Assembly (NCBI GenBank): GCA_944324805.1
Contig: CALUXS010000002.1
Coordinates: forward strand, 124,001-188,000
DNA: 64,000 nucleotides
Reading direction: 5' to 3'
Source: an uncultured Acholeplasmatales bacterium
Lineage (GTDB): Bacteria; Bacillota_I; Bacilli_A; Acholeplasmatales; Anaeroplasmataceae
The notes beneath the pieces were generated by a model. That model searched no databases and had not been told where the DNA came from. It saw nothing but the letters and a program-made list of their open reading frames with translations. Position 1 is the stretch's first letter, and every line of letters begins with the position of its first letter. Positions 9,262 through 17,632 of the stretch are shown here, one piece after another. A program made the translations under genes and the position numbers.

Positions 9262-9696
9262 ATGTTAAAAATATTATTTGTTTGTCATGGTAATATTTGT
9301 CGTAGTCCTATGGCTGAATTCCTTTTGAAAAAAAGAGTTAATGATTTAAACATCGCTTCAAATTTTCAAATTGAATCAAGAGCTACCTCTACTGAAGAAA
9401 TCGGAAATGGTGTTCATTATGGTACTAAGAAAATATTAAATTCTTTAGGAATAGATTGTAGCCAAAAAAGAGCCATGCAAATTACAAGGTCTGATTTAGA
9501 GTATTTTGATTATATATATTTAATGGATCATAATAATCTTTCTAATATTAGAAGAATGTTTGGAGATTCACCTAAATATAAGATGCTTTTAGAACGTGAT
9601 ATTAGTGATCCTTGGTACACAGGGAACTTTAAACAAACCTACCTAGACATTGAACTTGGATTAGATAAGCTATTAGAGGAAATAAAGAGGTTCTAG
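9262..9696 (+). CDS. low-molecular-weight protein tyrosine phosphatase
   Basis: This 144-residue enzyme has the P-loop FVCHGNICRSPMAE at residues 6-19, containing the catalytic C(X)5R. The general-acid loop DISDPWYTGNF lies near the C-terminus. It removes phosphate from tyrosine (possibly arginine) residues of proteins in the cytosol. The ribosome site AAGGAGC fits the ATG. It ends at a terminator, so it closes the tyrS operon. Confidence 0.93.
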   Translation: MLKILFVCHGNICRSPMAEFLLKKRVNDLNIASNFQIESRATSTEEIGNGVHYGTKKILNSLGIDCSQKRAMQITRSDLEYFDYIYLMDHNNLSNIRRMFGDSPKYKMLLERDISDPWYTGNFKQTYLDIELGLDKLLEEIKRF

Positions 9697-9710
9697 CCTC
9701 TTTTTTCTTT
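9685..9710 (+). terminator. intrinsic terminator of the tyrS operon
   Basis: AAGAGG pairs with CCTCTT across the loop TTCTAG, followed by a T-rich run. It overlaps the last codons of the phosphatase gene. Confidence 0.85.
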
Positions 9711-9760
9711 TTTTTATCCTTGTTTTATGATATAATTTTTTTCCTAAGGAGTTGTTTATT

Positions 9761-10156
9761 ATGAAAATGGATCAGAACTTAGTTGCCCCTTGTGGTATGA
9801 ATTGCAATTTATGTATTGGTCATCTAAGGGAAAAAAATAGATGTAATGGTTGTAGTAGTGGCAAAAGCTTACTTAGAAAAAGCTGTAGTAATTGTTATTT
9901 TAGAAAATGTGATTATCAAAAGGGATTTTGTTATCAATGTGAAAAATTTCCTTGCACGAGATTAAAAAAACTTGATTTAAGGTACAAAACTAATTATAAA
10001 ATGTCAATGATTGATAATTTGCATTTTATAAAGAAGGAAGGATTAGATTCTTTTCTTAAACAAGAAGAACAAAAATATACTTGCCCTAATTGTGGTAATA
10101 TACTTTCAGTGCATAGAGATTTTTGTATATTCTGTAAGAAAAAAATAAATGCTTAA
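9761..10156 (+). CDS. cysteine-rich DUF3795-like protein
   Basis: This 131-residue protein contains about 17 cysteines. The N-terminal VAPCGMNCNLCIGHLR and the CYQCEKFPC motif are typical of DUF3795, a family of unknown function thought to bind metal. The last 30 residues form a separate zinc-ribbon-like CPNCG...CIFCKK. The chosen ATG lies 11 bases after TAAGGAG; a second ATG two codons later is also possible. It has its own TATAAT-like promoter region after the preceding terminator. Confidence 0.75.
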   Translation: MKMDQNLVAPCGMNCNLCIGHLREKNRCNGCSSGKSLLRKSCSNCYFRKCDYQKGFCYQCEKFPCTRLKKLDLRYKTNYKMSMIDNLHFIKKEGLDSFLKQEEQKYTCPNCGNILSVHRDFCIFCKKKINA

Positions 10157-10232
10157 TTATTATAATTGTGCTATAATATTTATGAACTTTTGGGATAATT
10201 TAAGGAAAGGAAAAGCTTGTGGTTAAAGTAAT

Positions 10233-10673
10233 ATGTATATAAATTTTGTTAATGAAACTACTGAGGATGTAGAAAAATATAAAAAACTGATTAAAGGCAT
10301 TTTTAAACAATTTAAAAATAAAAAAGAAATATTTAGTATCATCTTTGTATCAGCAGAAGAAATAAGAAAAATTAATAGAGAGTATAGAAATATTGACCGT
10401 GTAACTGATGTTATTAGCTTTGCATTAAATGATAATGATGAAGGTGCTATGTTTAATGATGGTGAGATAGGAGATATTTTTATATGTCTAGATAGAGCAA
10501 GGGAACAAGCACAAGATTATGGACATAGTATAGAGCGTGAGGTAGGCTTTTTAGCAGTTCATGGTTATCTTCATTTATCAGGCTATGACCATATGACACC
10601 AGAAGAAGAAAAGGTAATGTTTAGTAAGCAAGAACAAATTTTAGAGAAGGCAGGTTTAAAACGTGGAGAATAA
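10233..10673 (+). CDS. ybeY: endoribonuclease YbeY (rRNA maturation)
   Basis: This 146-residue protein ends with the metal-binding HGYLHLSGYDH motif of YbeY, which binds zinc and takes part in 16S rRNA 3' end maturation and ribosome quality control. The middle RVTDVISFAL and GEIGDIFIC segments also match. An extended -10 box TGCTATAAT ends at 10177. Its stop overlaps cdd by 11 bases, starting the usual ybeY-cdd-era gene order of Firmicutes. Confidence 0.95.
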   Translation: MYINFVNETTEDVEKYKKLIKGIFKQFKNKKEIFSIIFVSAEEIRKINREYRNIDRVTDVISFALNDNDEGAMFNDGEIGDIFICLDRAREQAQDYGHSIEREVGFLAVHGYLHLSGYDHMTPEEEKVMFSKQEQILEKAGLKRGE

Positions 10674-11073
10674 AATATTAGATTTAATTAATAAAGCTAA
10701 AGAAGCTAGAGAAAGAGCGTATGTTCCTTATTCAAAGTTTAAGGTAGGAGCTGCAGCTTTATTAAAAGATGGTACCTATGTTTTAGGTTGTAATGTAGAA
10801 AATGTTAGCTATGGTTTAACAAATTGTGCCGAGAGGACTTGTCTTTTTTCACTAATTGCTCAAGGATATAATCCAAAAGATGTAGAAATGTTTTGTGTTA
10901 TTGGTTCAACTAGTAATCCTATTAGCCCTTGCGGTGCTTGTCGTCAGGTGATGGATGAATTATTAAATCCAAACGCTGTTGTTGTATTAGCTAATTTAAA
11001 GGGTGATTATAAAACTTATAAAGTTAGTGAACTATTACCTTATACATTCAAGGAGATTGAGCATGCAGAATAA
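10663..11073 (+). CDS. cdd: cytidine deaminase
   Basis: This 136-residue enzyme deaminates cytidine and deoxycytidine for pyrimidine salvage. The zinc site is formed by CAERTCLF (with the catalytic Glu) and PCGACRQVMDE. The start is a GTG that overlaps the ybeY stop by 11 bases, and the end overlaps era by 11 bases, so all three genes are coupled. Confidence 0.96.
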   Translation: MENKILDLINKAKEARERAYVPYSKFKVGAAALLKDGTYVLGCNVENVSYGLTNCAERTCLFSLIAQGYNPKDVEMFCVIGSTSNPISPCGACRQVMDELLNPNAVVVLANLKGDYKTYKVSELLPYTFKEIEHAE

Positions 11074-11977
11074 GGAATTCAAGAGTGGTTTTGTTAGTTT
11101 AATTGGTAGAGCAAACGTAGGTAAATCTACTTTTTTAAACAGGGTTATTGGCAAGAAAATAGCAATAACTTCCTCAAAGCCACAAACTACACGCAATAAG
11201 ATTTTAGGTATTTTAACTGATGAGGAAAAACAAATTATTTTTGTTGATACTCCTGGTGTTCATAAGCCAGTTTATGAGCTAGATAATAGAATGCAAGAGG
11301 TTTCCTTCAAATCATCACGTGGTGTAGATGTTATTTTGTTTATGACTACACCTTTGAAAAAGGTTTTAAGAGGTGATGAGATTATTCTTGAAAATTTAAA
11401 GGGCACTAAAACACCAGTATTTTTAGTTATTAATAAAGTAGATCAACTAAAGAAAATTAGTGATATCGATGAGACAATTTTGTTATATAAGGATTTATTT
11501 CCATTTGCCGGTGTCTTTCCTATTAGTGCGCTAGAGGATGTTAACATTAATAAGCTTTTACAAGAAATTAATAACTATCTACCAGAAGGGCCACTATTAT
11601 ATCCAGAAGATATTATTTCTGATCAGCCTGAGCGCTTTACAGTTGGTGAGCTTATTAGAGAAAAAGTTTTAATTTTGACTAAAGAAGAGGTTCCTCATAG
11701 TATTGCTGTTATTGTAGATTCTATGAAGACATCGGAGGAAAATCCTAATTATATTGATATTTATGCGACAATAGTTTGTGAGCGTGAAAGTCAAAAGAAG
11801 ATAATTATTGGAAAAAATGGTGATTTGATTAAGCAAATCAAACAAAAGGCTATTATGGATATTAAGCACTTTTTAGACCATAAGGTTCACCTAGATTTAT
11901 GGGTTAAGGTTAAAAAGGATTGGCGAAATACACCTAGAGATTTAAATATGCTAGGATATACAAAGGATAATTATTAA
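11063..11977 (+). CDS. era: GTPase Era
   Basis: This 304-residue protein joins an N-terminal GTPase domain to a C-terminal KH domain that binds the 16S rRNA 3' end during small-subunit assembly. The G1 motif is GRANVGKST, G3 is VDTPG, G4 is NKVD and G5 is SALE. The KH signature IIGKNGDLIKQIKQKA is near residue 250. A longer in-frame start at 11003 would add 20 unrelated residues. The ATG at 11063 has an AGGAG site 8 bases before it. Confidence 0.97.
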   Translation: MQNKEFKSGFVSLIGRANVGKSTFLNRVIGKKIAITSSKPQTTRNKILGILTDEEKQIIFVDTPGVHKPVYELDNRMQEVSFKSSRGVDVILFMTTPLKKVLRGDEIILENLKGTKTPVFLVINKVDQLKKISDIDETILLYKDLFPFAGVFPISALEDVNINKLLQEINNYLPEGPLLYPEDIISDQPERFTVGELIREKVLILTKEEVPHSIAVIVDSMKTSEENPNYIDIYATIVCERESQKKIIIGKNGDLIKQIKQKAIMDIKHFLDHKVHLDLWVKVKKDWRNTPRDLNMLGYTKDNY

Positions 11978-11978
11978 A

Positions 11979-12569
11979 ATGTTAGGAATTGTTTATAAAA
12001 CAATTGATTACAAGGAAAAATCAAAGTTAGTTTATTTATTAACGCCACAAGGATTAGATAGTATTTTAGCGAGAGGGGCCAAGGATTATAAAAATGGCCT
12101 CTTTGGTTTTACAAGCCTATTAAGTTTTGTCGATTATGAAAAAACAAATAGTAAATTACCGGTTTTAATTGAGTTTGAAACAATAAACAATTTCACAAAA
12201 TTAAAGGAAGATATAGTTAAATTTAATTATGCTCTTTCTATGCTAGAAATTGCAAGACAATCAACTGATTTAAGAACAGAAAGAATATTTAATTTTACTA
12301 AAATGGCATTAGAGGAGCTTGAAAAAAGTACTAATCCAAAATCAGTTTTATTTATATATTTAGTAAAAATGCTTAAGGTTTTTGGAATTTATAGTCAAAG
12401 TGAAAATAAATTTAAATCAGAATTAAAAAATAAAATTATAGTTGCCTATAATTCAGTATTATCTACTAATATAGAGATAACAAAGGATGATATTATGGCG
12501 GTTATAGATTATTATGATGAATTGGGTGCACTTTATATTTATAATATAAAACATGCAATAGTGAGGTAA
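11979..12569 (+). CDS. recO: DNA repair protein RecO, short form
   Basis: The first 80 residues match the RecO OB fold (VYKTIDYKEKSKLVYLLT and RGAKDYKNG), followed by a helical domain with LEIARQSTD. RecO loads RecA on single-stranded DNA with RecR. The protein is 196 residues, well below the usual about 250, and lacks the C-terminal cysteine motif seen in many homologues. It starts one base after the era stop, the usual position for recO. Confidence 0.8.
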   Translation: MLGIVYKTIDYKEKSKLVYLLTPQGLDSILARGAKDYKNGLFGFTSLLSFVDYEKTNSKLPVLIEFETINNFTKLKEDIVKFNYALSMLEIARQSTDLRTERIFNFTKMALEELEKSTNPKSVLFIYLVKMLKVFGIYSQSENKFKSELKNKIIVAYNSVLSTNIEITKDDIMAVIDYYDELGALYIYNIKHAIVR

Positions 12570-12571
12570 GT

Positions 12572-13336
12572 ATGAATAATATAAGAAAAAATGCTTTTTT
12601 ATCAATAATGGCCTACTTAATGATTTATTTATTTGGTAGTATCTTTTTTCAGGTTGCTGTCACACTCTTATTATCTGGTAAAACAGGCTATAACTTTAAT
12701 GAAATTTTAAATGCAATTAGTAATGGAACAACTGATGAGGTTTTACTAGCTACTAGCTATAAGGCTTCGGCATATAGTAATTTTTTAACCTACTTAGCTT
12801 TATTCGTGGCATTAGTTGTTCTTAATTTTGGATACTTAAAAATGGATATTAAAGGCCTAAAAAAGTGGTATATTATAGGTGGTGCTTTAATAGCAGGAAT
12901 AATTTTATATGGAGGTTCTTTACTTCTTAGCACGATTTTAGCAAATTTTTCAATAGGAGATTCTAATAATCAACAACTTATTGAAGGAATGATTTTAAAT
13001 AAAGGCGCACTAGTAACCTTTTTTAGTGTAGGAATATTTGCCCCTGTAGTCGAAGAACTTATTTATCGCAAAGCAATAGGAGATTTATTAATTCCTAGAA
13101 GTAAAATATTATTTTATATTGTATCTATATTAGCTTTTGGCTTACCACACATGCTTTCAACAAGTGCTAGTATAGGTGTATGGCTTTTGATGGCAATTCC
13201 TTATTTATTTTCAGGCCTTATCTTAGCCTTAGCTTATGAGAGGTTTAATAACATATATGTTGCGATTATTGCGCATATGATTAATAATATGATTTCGTTT
13301 TTTATTATTTTAGGAATGGTGATGATATTATGCTAA
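12572..13336 (+). CDS. CPBP-family intramembrane metalloprotease
   Basis: This 254-residue protein has about seven membrane helices. The family motifs are VEELIYRKAIGDLL (EExxxR type, about residue 165), FGLPHM with the second-motif His, and the C-terminal HMINNMISF. CPBP proteins are Rce1-like proteases, some of which protect against self-made bacteriocins or process membrane proteins. No bacteriocin gene is nearby, so the substrate is unknown. It overlaps the next gene by 7 bases. Confidence 0.88.
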   Translation: MNNIRKNAFLSIMAYLMIYLFGSIFFQVAVTLLLSGKTGYNFNEILNAISNGTTDEVLLATSYKASAYSNFLTYLALFVALVVLNFGYLKMDIKGLKKWYIIGGALIAGIILYGGSLLLSTILANFSIGDSNNQQLIEGMILNKGALVTFFSVGIFAPVVEELIYRKAIGDLLIPRSKILFYIVSILAFGLPHMLSTSASIGVWLLMAIPYLFSGLILALAYERFNNIYVAIIAHMINNMISFFIILGMVMILC

Positions 13337-13830
13337 AAAAAAGTATTGATGAGTTTAATAGTGTTTTTCTAGATATAAAGGACAAATGTCCGATTATTGT
13401 AGCTGGAAATAAGGATAACTATAATGCAATGATGGTAAACTGGGGTGGCTTTGGTCATCTTTGGAATAAAAAGGTTTGTTTTATTTTTGTAAGAAAGAAT
13501 CGTTATACATATGAATTTATGGAAAGTTTTAATACTTTTACAATTAATTTTTTAGACTTAACTCCACAAATTATAGACTATTTTGGCACTAAAAGTGGGC
13601 GAGACTTTGATAAGTTTAAAGAAACTAATTTGCACGCATCAATTGATATTGATCGCAATCTAAGAAGTATAGCTGAAGCAAATCAGGTTTTAAAATGTAA
13701 TAAGCTTTGTGCAATTGATTTAAGTAAGGCTAGTTTTATGCTACCTGAAATAGTTGAAAAATTCTATAAAAATGATGATATGCATGTTTTATACATCGCC
13801 GAAATAAAAGAATACTTAATAAAGGAGTAA
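13330..13830 (+). CDS. flavin reductase-like FMN-binding protein
   Basis: This 166-residue protein matches the flavoredoxin / flavin reductase split-barrel family, with NAMMVNWGGFGHLWNKKVC, FVRKNRYTYEFME and TFTINFLD. These bind FMN and exchange electrons with other proteins. The end KNDDMHVLYIAEIKEYL is also typical. It is translated in an overlapping chain with the protease before it and the HAD gene after it. Confidence 0.85.
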   Translation: MLKKSIDEFNSVFLDIKDKCPIIVAGNKDNYNAMMVNWGGFGHLWNKKVCFIFVRKNRYTYEFMESFNTFTINFLDLTPQIIDYFGTKSGRDFDKFKETNLHASIDIDRNLRSIAEANQVLKCNKLCAIDLSKASFMLPEIVEKFYKNDDMHVLYIAEIKEYLIKE

Positions 13831-13833
13831 AGT

Positions 13834-14523
13834 ATGCTAAAGGCATTTTTCTTTGATTTAGATTCAACACTTTTACAAATGAATCAAGATGAATTCATTA
13901 AAAATTATTTTGACTCTTTGAAAAATTACGCAATTAAAAAGAATTTAGACGTAAAAAAATTTTTCTACTATCTTAATTTAGGCATCGAAGCAATGCTTAA
14001 TAATGATGGAAGTAAAACAAATTTAGAAGCCTTTAATGAGGCTGCAGGATGTTACAAGGAATTGCTTAACGAAATGCCTAATTATTACAAAGAAGAATTT
14101 CAAAGTCTTAAAAAGGTTTCTATTTATAATCCTCTTTCAAACTTAATTGTTAAAGAACTTAAGGCTAAGGGCTACAAAATAGTTTTAGCAACGAATCCTT
14201 TATTCCCTAAGGAAGCTACTTTAGAGAGGATGAAATGGGCAGGATTAGATAGTAATGATTTTACTTATATTACAACCTATGAAAATTCCCATTATACTAA
14301 ACCAAAAAAAGAGTATTTCTTTGAAATACTTGAAAAATTAAACTTGACCTCAGATGAGATATATTATATTGGTAATGATATCGATGATGATTTTAAAGAA
14401 ATAAATGGTATGTTTAAATCTTTTATTATTTCTGATTATTTAATTAATAAAGAAAATAAAGAGATAAATATTCCTACTTTAAGTCTATCAGGCTTCTATA
14501 ATTGGCAAAAAGAAAACGTGTAG
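13834..14523 (+). CDS. HAD-family hydrolase
   Basis: This 229-residue phosphatase-like protein starts with the HAD motif I FFFDLDSTLL, has motif II in VLATNP, and motif III/IV in KPKKEYF and YIGNDIDDDF. A helical cap lies between residues about 15 and 90. The substrate is not predictable. It is 3 bases after the flavin protein stop and its stop codon lies inside the terminator stem. Confidence 0.88.
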   Translation: MLKAFFFDLDSTLLQMNQDEFIKNYFDSLKNYAIKKNLDVKKFFYYLNLGIEAMLNNDGSKTNLEAFNEAAGCYKELLNEMPNYYKEEFQSLKKVSIYNPLSNLIVKELKAKGYKIVLATNPLFPKEATLERMKWAGLDSNDFTYITTYENSHYTKPKKEYFFEILEKLNLTSDEIYYIGNDIDDDFKEINGMFKSFIISDYLINKENKEINIPTLSLSGFYNWQKENV

Positions 14524-14546
14524 CAAATGCTACACGCCTTCTTTTT
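14518..14546 (+). terminator. intrinsic terminator after the HAD gene
   Basis: GTGTAGCA pairs perfectly with TGCTACAC across a two-base gap, followed by GCC and a T-rich tract. It overlaps the TAG stop of the HAD gene. Confidence 0.8.
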
Positions 14547-14707
14547 CAATTGGGAGAGATTACGTATGAAAAAAATACAACTTTTTTCTTCACCTATATA
14601 ATATAACAAATGAAAGCGCTTGTCAAGTTTTAAAATGCTAGTATTTATTTTAATACTGGGTTTTTATATTTAGATATGCTAAAATATAGTTAAAAGGAGT
14701 GAACAAT
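14547..14707 (+). promoter_or_regulatory. leader with 11-codon ORF, cre-like site and weak hairpin
   Basis: A GGGAGA site precedes a tiny ORF, ATG at 14565, encoding MKKIQLFSSPI. A cre-like sequence ATGAAAGCGCTTGTCA is at 14610-14625; its core AAGCGCTT is palindromic but the right arm is one base out of register with consensus. A 6-bp stem AGTATT/AATACT followed by GGGTTTTT lies at about 14639-14662, and a -10-like box lies before the next gene. The parts suggest CcpA control or attenuation of the next gene, which is inference. Confidence 0.35.
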
Positions 14708-15154
14708 ATGCCAACAGATAAAGAATTTCTAAATGAATTAAGATATAAAGGATTAGTAAATGGTAAAAGACCATTTATGATAGTTGCTGATAAAAAAAGT
14801 GATATGCGTAAATTAAAGTGTAGACGCTATTTATTATCATATGACGAATCAAAGATTTATTTTCAAAGTTTGGCTATGTTTACTCATCTACCAAATAAAA
14901 AGGATGATTTTTTCATTCCTTTAAATAAAATAAAAAATTATATTTATAATCCTATAAATCAAACACTAGTTTCGGTTTCTTTTTATGGATTAAAGGAATA
15001 TAAAAATAAATGTTTAACAATTTATATTTATAGGAATATTCATAAATATTTACAATCAGAATTACATTTCAATGATTTTATTAAATATCTTAATCAGAAG
15101 GGAATAAAAGATATCGATGAAGAATTTAACGAAGAAGGAACAGGAACTAATTAA
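14708..15154 (+). CDS. hypothetical protein
   Basis: This 148-residue soluble protein is basic at its start and acidic at its end (IDEEFNEEGTGTN). No family is recognised; alternating strands (RYLLSYDESKIYFQSLAMF, TLVSVSFYGLKEY) suggest a beta-rich fold. The ATG at 14708 lies 9 bases after AAAGGAG; an in-frame GTG at 14699 is less likely. The following 45-residue gene starts inside its last codons, so the two are coupled and lead into cvfB. Confidence 0.7.
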   Translation: MPTDKEFLNELRYKGLVNGKRPFMIVADKKSDMRKLKCRRYLLSYDESKIYFQSLAMFTHLPNKKDDFFIPLNKIKNYIYNPINQTLVSVSFYGLKEYKNKCLTIYIYRNIHKYLQSELHFNDFIKYLNQKGIKDIDEEFNEEGTGTN

Positions 15155-15254
15155 AAAGTTTGAAGGTAAAAAGAAGGGTACAAGTTTTAAGGATAAAAAG
15201 GAAATGTATCTAGAACAAACAGATAGAAATTATAAGGATGGAGATCGAAACTAA
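15117..15254 (+). CDS. 45-residue basic peptide coupled to cvfB
   Basis: ATG at 15117 opens a 45-codon ORF that overlaps the previous gene by 38 bases and ends in TAATG, sharing one base with the cvfB start. The peptide is highly charged (13 Lys, no membrane segment), with MKNLTKKEQELIKKFEGKKK at the start. The tight two-sided coupling makes it a probable real gene. Lysine-rich small proteins next to an RNA-binding protein may also bind RNA, which is inference. No family is recognised. Confidence 0.6.
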   Translation: MKNLTKKEQELIKKFEGKKKGTSFKDKKEMYLEQTDRNYKDGDRN

Positions 15255-16096
15255 TGTTAGAAGCAGGAAAGTTTTATAAATTTAAGGTAACAAGAAAAAC
15301 AGATCTAGGATTTATGCTTAATGATGGTGAAGAAGAAGTTCTAATGCATTATCGCCAAGCAGAACGTGAATATGAAATTGATGAGCAAATCAGTGCCTTT
15401 ATTTATTATGATAAGGAAGGACGCTTTTGCGCAACAACTAAAAATGTTTATGCAAGTGCTGTTAAGCCTGGGCTTTGTGAGGTTGTTGAAATTAATGAAA
15501 AAGGATTATTTTTAGATATTAATACATCTAAAGATGTTTTGTTATCAACTGATTTTTTACCATATAATAAAGAACTATGGCCAGATGTTAATGAAAAACT
15601 TTATGTAATATTAAAGGATAAGAAAAAAAGCTTAATTGCAAAGCCAATCAATAAGGAGCAATGTTTAAAATATAAAACTGCAGATGTAATTGAGAATATG
15701 ACATATGAGGCAGTTATCAATAATATTAATAAAGGTGGATACGGACTAATTACTAAGGATTTAGTTTATATTTTTGTTCCATTTATTATGACACGTGGTA
15801 AACATCATTTAGGTGAAGCAGTAAAAGTTAAAATTACTAAGATAAAAGAAAGTGATGTTTATGGATCAATGATTGAGGTAAAAGAAAAACAAATGGTCGA
15901 TGATAAAAAAATTATTTTAGACTATTTATTAGAGCATAATGGCTATATGCCTTTTACTGCTAAAAGTAGTTCAGAGGCTATTGAACTTGCCTTTAAGATT
16001 AGTAGAAAAGCTTTTAAAAGAGCCTATGGTGAACTTTATAAAGAAAGACAAATAGCCTTTGATGAAAAAGGGACTACATTAATAGAAAAAAAGTAA
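15254..16096 (+). CDS. cvfB: CvfB/YitL-type S1-like RNA-binding protein
   Basis: This 280-residue protein has tandem S1-like OB domains: MLEAGKFYKFKVTRKTDLGF at the start, a second repeat near GLCEVVEINEKGLFLDI, and a third near AVINNINKGGYGLI. A C-terminal winged helix follows (KSSSEAIELAFKISRKAFKR). CvfB is an RNA-binding regulator linked to virulence expression in Staphylococcus. Its ATG shares one base with the stop of the 45-residue gene. A strong terminator follows. Confidence 0.88.
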   Translation: MLEAGKFYKFKVTRKTDLGFMLNDGEEEVLMHYRQAEREYEIDEQISAFIYYDKEGRFCATTKNVYASAVKPGLCEVVEINEKGLFLDINTSKDVLLSTDFLPYNKELWPDVNEKLYVILKDKKKSLIAKPINKEQCLKYKTADVIENMTYEAVINNINKGGYGLITKDLVYIFVPFIMTRGKHHLGEAVKVKITKIKESDVYGSMIEVKEKQMVDDKKIILDYLLEHNGYMPFTAKSSSEAIELAFKISRKAFKRAYGELYKERQIAFDEKGTTLIEKK

Positions 16097-16125
16097 GGTT
16101 TTATGCAAAGCATAAAGCCTTTTTT
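16095..16125 (+). terminator. intrinsic terminator after cvfB
   Basis: A 12-bp stem (16095-16106 with 16110-16121, one G-T pair) with a 3-base loop is followed by T. The cvfB stop codon ends just within the stem. Confidence 0.9.
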
Positions 16126-16127
16126 AA

Positions 16128-16209
16128 TTGAAAATATGTAAGAAAGTGATATAATATAAATAGAGAAAAATCTCTTTTTATTTATAATAATACTTTACTA
16201 AGTAAAGTA
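16128..16209 (+). promoter_or_regulatory. fabK promoter with hairpin and 19-base palindromic operator
   Basis: TTGAAA at 16128-16133 and TATAAT at 16150-16155 form a promoter with a 16-base spacer. The predicted transcript begins with AGAGA-AAAA-TCTCT followed by T5, a small terminator-like hairpin. A perfect 9-1-9 palindrome, TACTTTACT-A-AGTAAAGTA, fills 16191-16209, just before the ribosome site. The palindrome is probably an operator for a fatty-acid regulator. It does not match the FapR consensus and only loosely resembles FabT sites. Confidence 0.65.
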
Positions 16210-16225
16210 AATACGAGGTGTGTTT

Positions 16226-17170
16226 ATGATTCAAAAACTATTAGGTATCAAATATCCTATTTTAGCTGGAGCAATGGCTAATATCGCTACTCCTAAATTT
16301 GTTGCTGCAGTATCAAATGCAGGTGGTTTAGGGATTTTAGCGACTGGTGCTATGACAAAAGAAGAAGCTAGAGAGGCAATTTTAGAATGTCAAAAGTTAA
16401 CTAATAAGCCATTTGGCGTAAATGTTATGCTCATGAATCCTGCTGCTAAGGATATTTTAGAGCTTTTAGCTTCAATGAAAGTTAAGGTTGTAACAACGGG
16501 TGCAGGTAATCCTGGTCCTTATGTAAAAATGTTAAAGGAAGCAGGGGTTATTGTTATTCCTGTCGTTCCTAGTGTAGCCTTAGCAAAGCGCATGGAAAGA
16601 GCAGGAGCTGATGCTTTAATAGTAGAAGGTACTGAAGCAGGAGGTCATGTTAGTGAACAAACAACAATGGCTCTAATACCACAATGTAAGGATGCGGTTT
16701 CAATTCCTATTATTGCAGCTGGTGGTATAGGAGATGGAAGAGGACTTGCGGCTGCATTATGCTTAGGTGCCTCAGGAGTTCAAATTGGAACTAGACTTTT
16801 AGCTTCTACTGAATGTCCTATTCATGAGAATTATAAAAATGCTGTTTTAGAGGCTAGAGATACAGATACTGTTGTTACAGGAAGAAGCTTAAATGCTCCT
16901 GTTAGAATTTTGAAAAATGAAATGGCTAGAAGCTATATTGAACTTGAAAAGAATGCATCATCAAGAGAAGAATTAGAAAAGCTTACTCTTGGCGGTCTAA
17001 GAAGAGCTGTTTTTGATGGCGATATGAAAACAGGTTCGGTAATGATGGGACAAATTGCTGGTTTGTGCCATGAAATAAAGGACGTAAAAGAAATCTTAGA
17101 AGAAATGGTAGATGGCGCTAAAAAAGCTTTAAATATAAGTATAGGAGGATTTGATAGCGATGCTTTATAA
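16226..17170 (+). CDS. fabK: enoyl-ACP reductase II
   Basis: This 314-residue FMN enzyme of the nitronate monooxygenase fold performs the last reduction of fatty acid elongation. Segments include PILAGAMANIATPKFVAAVS, GLGILATGAMT, VNVMLMNP, EGTEAGGHVSE, PIIAAGGIGDGRGLAAAL and GVQIGTRLLASTEC. The start ATG at 16226 has a GAGGTG site 6 bases before it; an in-frame GTG at 16220 lies too close. It overlaps fabZ by 11 bases, and the pairing with fabZ separates it from a true nitronate monooxygenase. Confidence 0.92.
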   Translation: MIQKLLGIKYPILAGAMANIATPKFVAAVSNAGGLGILATGAMTKEEAREAILECQKLTNKPFGVNVMLMNPAAKDILELLASMKVKVVTTGAGNPGPYVKMLKEAGVIVIPVVPSVALAKRMERAGADALIVEGTEAGGHVSEQTTMALIPQCKDAVSIPIIAAGGIGDGRGLAAALCLGASGVQIGTRLLASTECPIHENYKNAVLEARDTDTVVTGRSLNAPVRILKNEMARSYIELEKNASSREELEKLTLGGLRRAVFDGDMKTGSVMMGQIAGLCHEIKDVKEILEEMVDGAKKALNISIGGFDSDAL

Positions 17171-17591
17171 TAAAGAACAAATTAAAAAGATTATTCCCCA
17201 AAGAGAACCATTTTTATTTGTTGATCAAATTAACTATATATCTGAGGATGGTAAAACTATCGAGGGAGAATTGAATTTAACTGGTGAAGAATATTTTTTC
17301 AAAGGTCATTTCCCTAATTATCCGGTTATGCCTGGCGTTTTGATTGTTGAAGCTTTAGCTCAGGTAGGATCAGTCTTATTATTATCGATGCCTGCAAATA
17401 TAGGAAAAGTAGGAATGTTTGCTGGTATTAATAAGATTAGATTCAAAAAAGAAGTACATCCCAATGATAAATTAGTATTAAAGGGGACATTCACTAAAAA
17501 CAAACTAAATCTTTATTTTGCTGAGGTTGAAGCTAGTGTAAATGGAGAAGTAGTTTGCGTTGGTGAAATAATGTCAGCAGTAAGTAAATAA
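17160..17591 (+). CDS. fabZ: 3-hydroxyacyl-ACP dehydratase
   Basis: This 143-residue hot-dog-fold enzyme dehydrates 3-hydroxyacyl-ACP in fatty acid synthesis. The catalytic motif FKGHFPNYPVMPGVLIVEAL holds the active His, with the Glu in the following helix. The ATG at 17160 lies 12 bases after AGGAGG; an upstream TTG is too close to it. It overlaps fabK and ends at a terminator, so fabK-fabZ is a two-gene operon. Other fab genes are outside the window. Confidence 0.96.
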   Translation: MLYNKEQIKKIIPQREPFLFVDQINYISEDGKTIEGELNLTGEEYFFKGHFPNYPVMPGVLIVEALAQVGSVLLLSMPANIGKVGMFAGINKIRFKKEVHPNDKLVLKGTFTKNKLNLYFAEVEASVNGEVVCVGEIMSAVSK

Positions 17592-17598
17592 TAGTTTA

Positions 17599-17625
17599 AA
17601 AGACACTCTATGTGTCTTTTTTTAT
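17599..17625 (+). terminator. intrinsic terminator of fabK-fabZ
   Basis: AAAGACAC pairs with GTGTCTTT across a 5-base loop and is followed by a T run. Confidence 0.9.
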
Positions 17626-17632
17626 TATAAAA

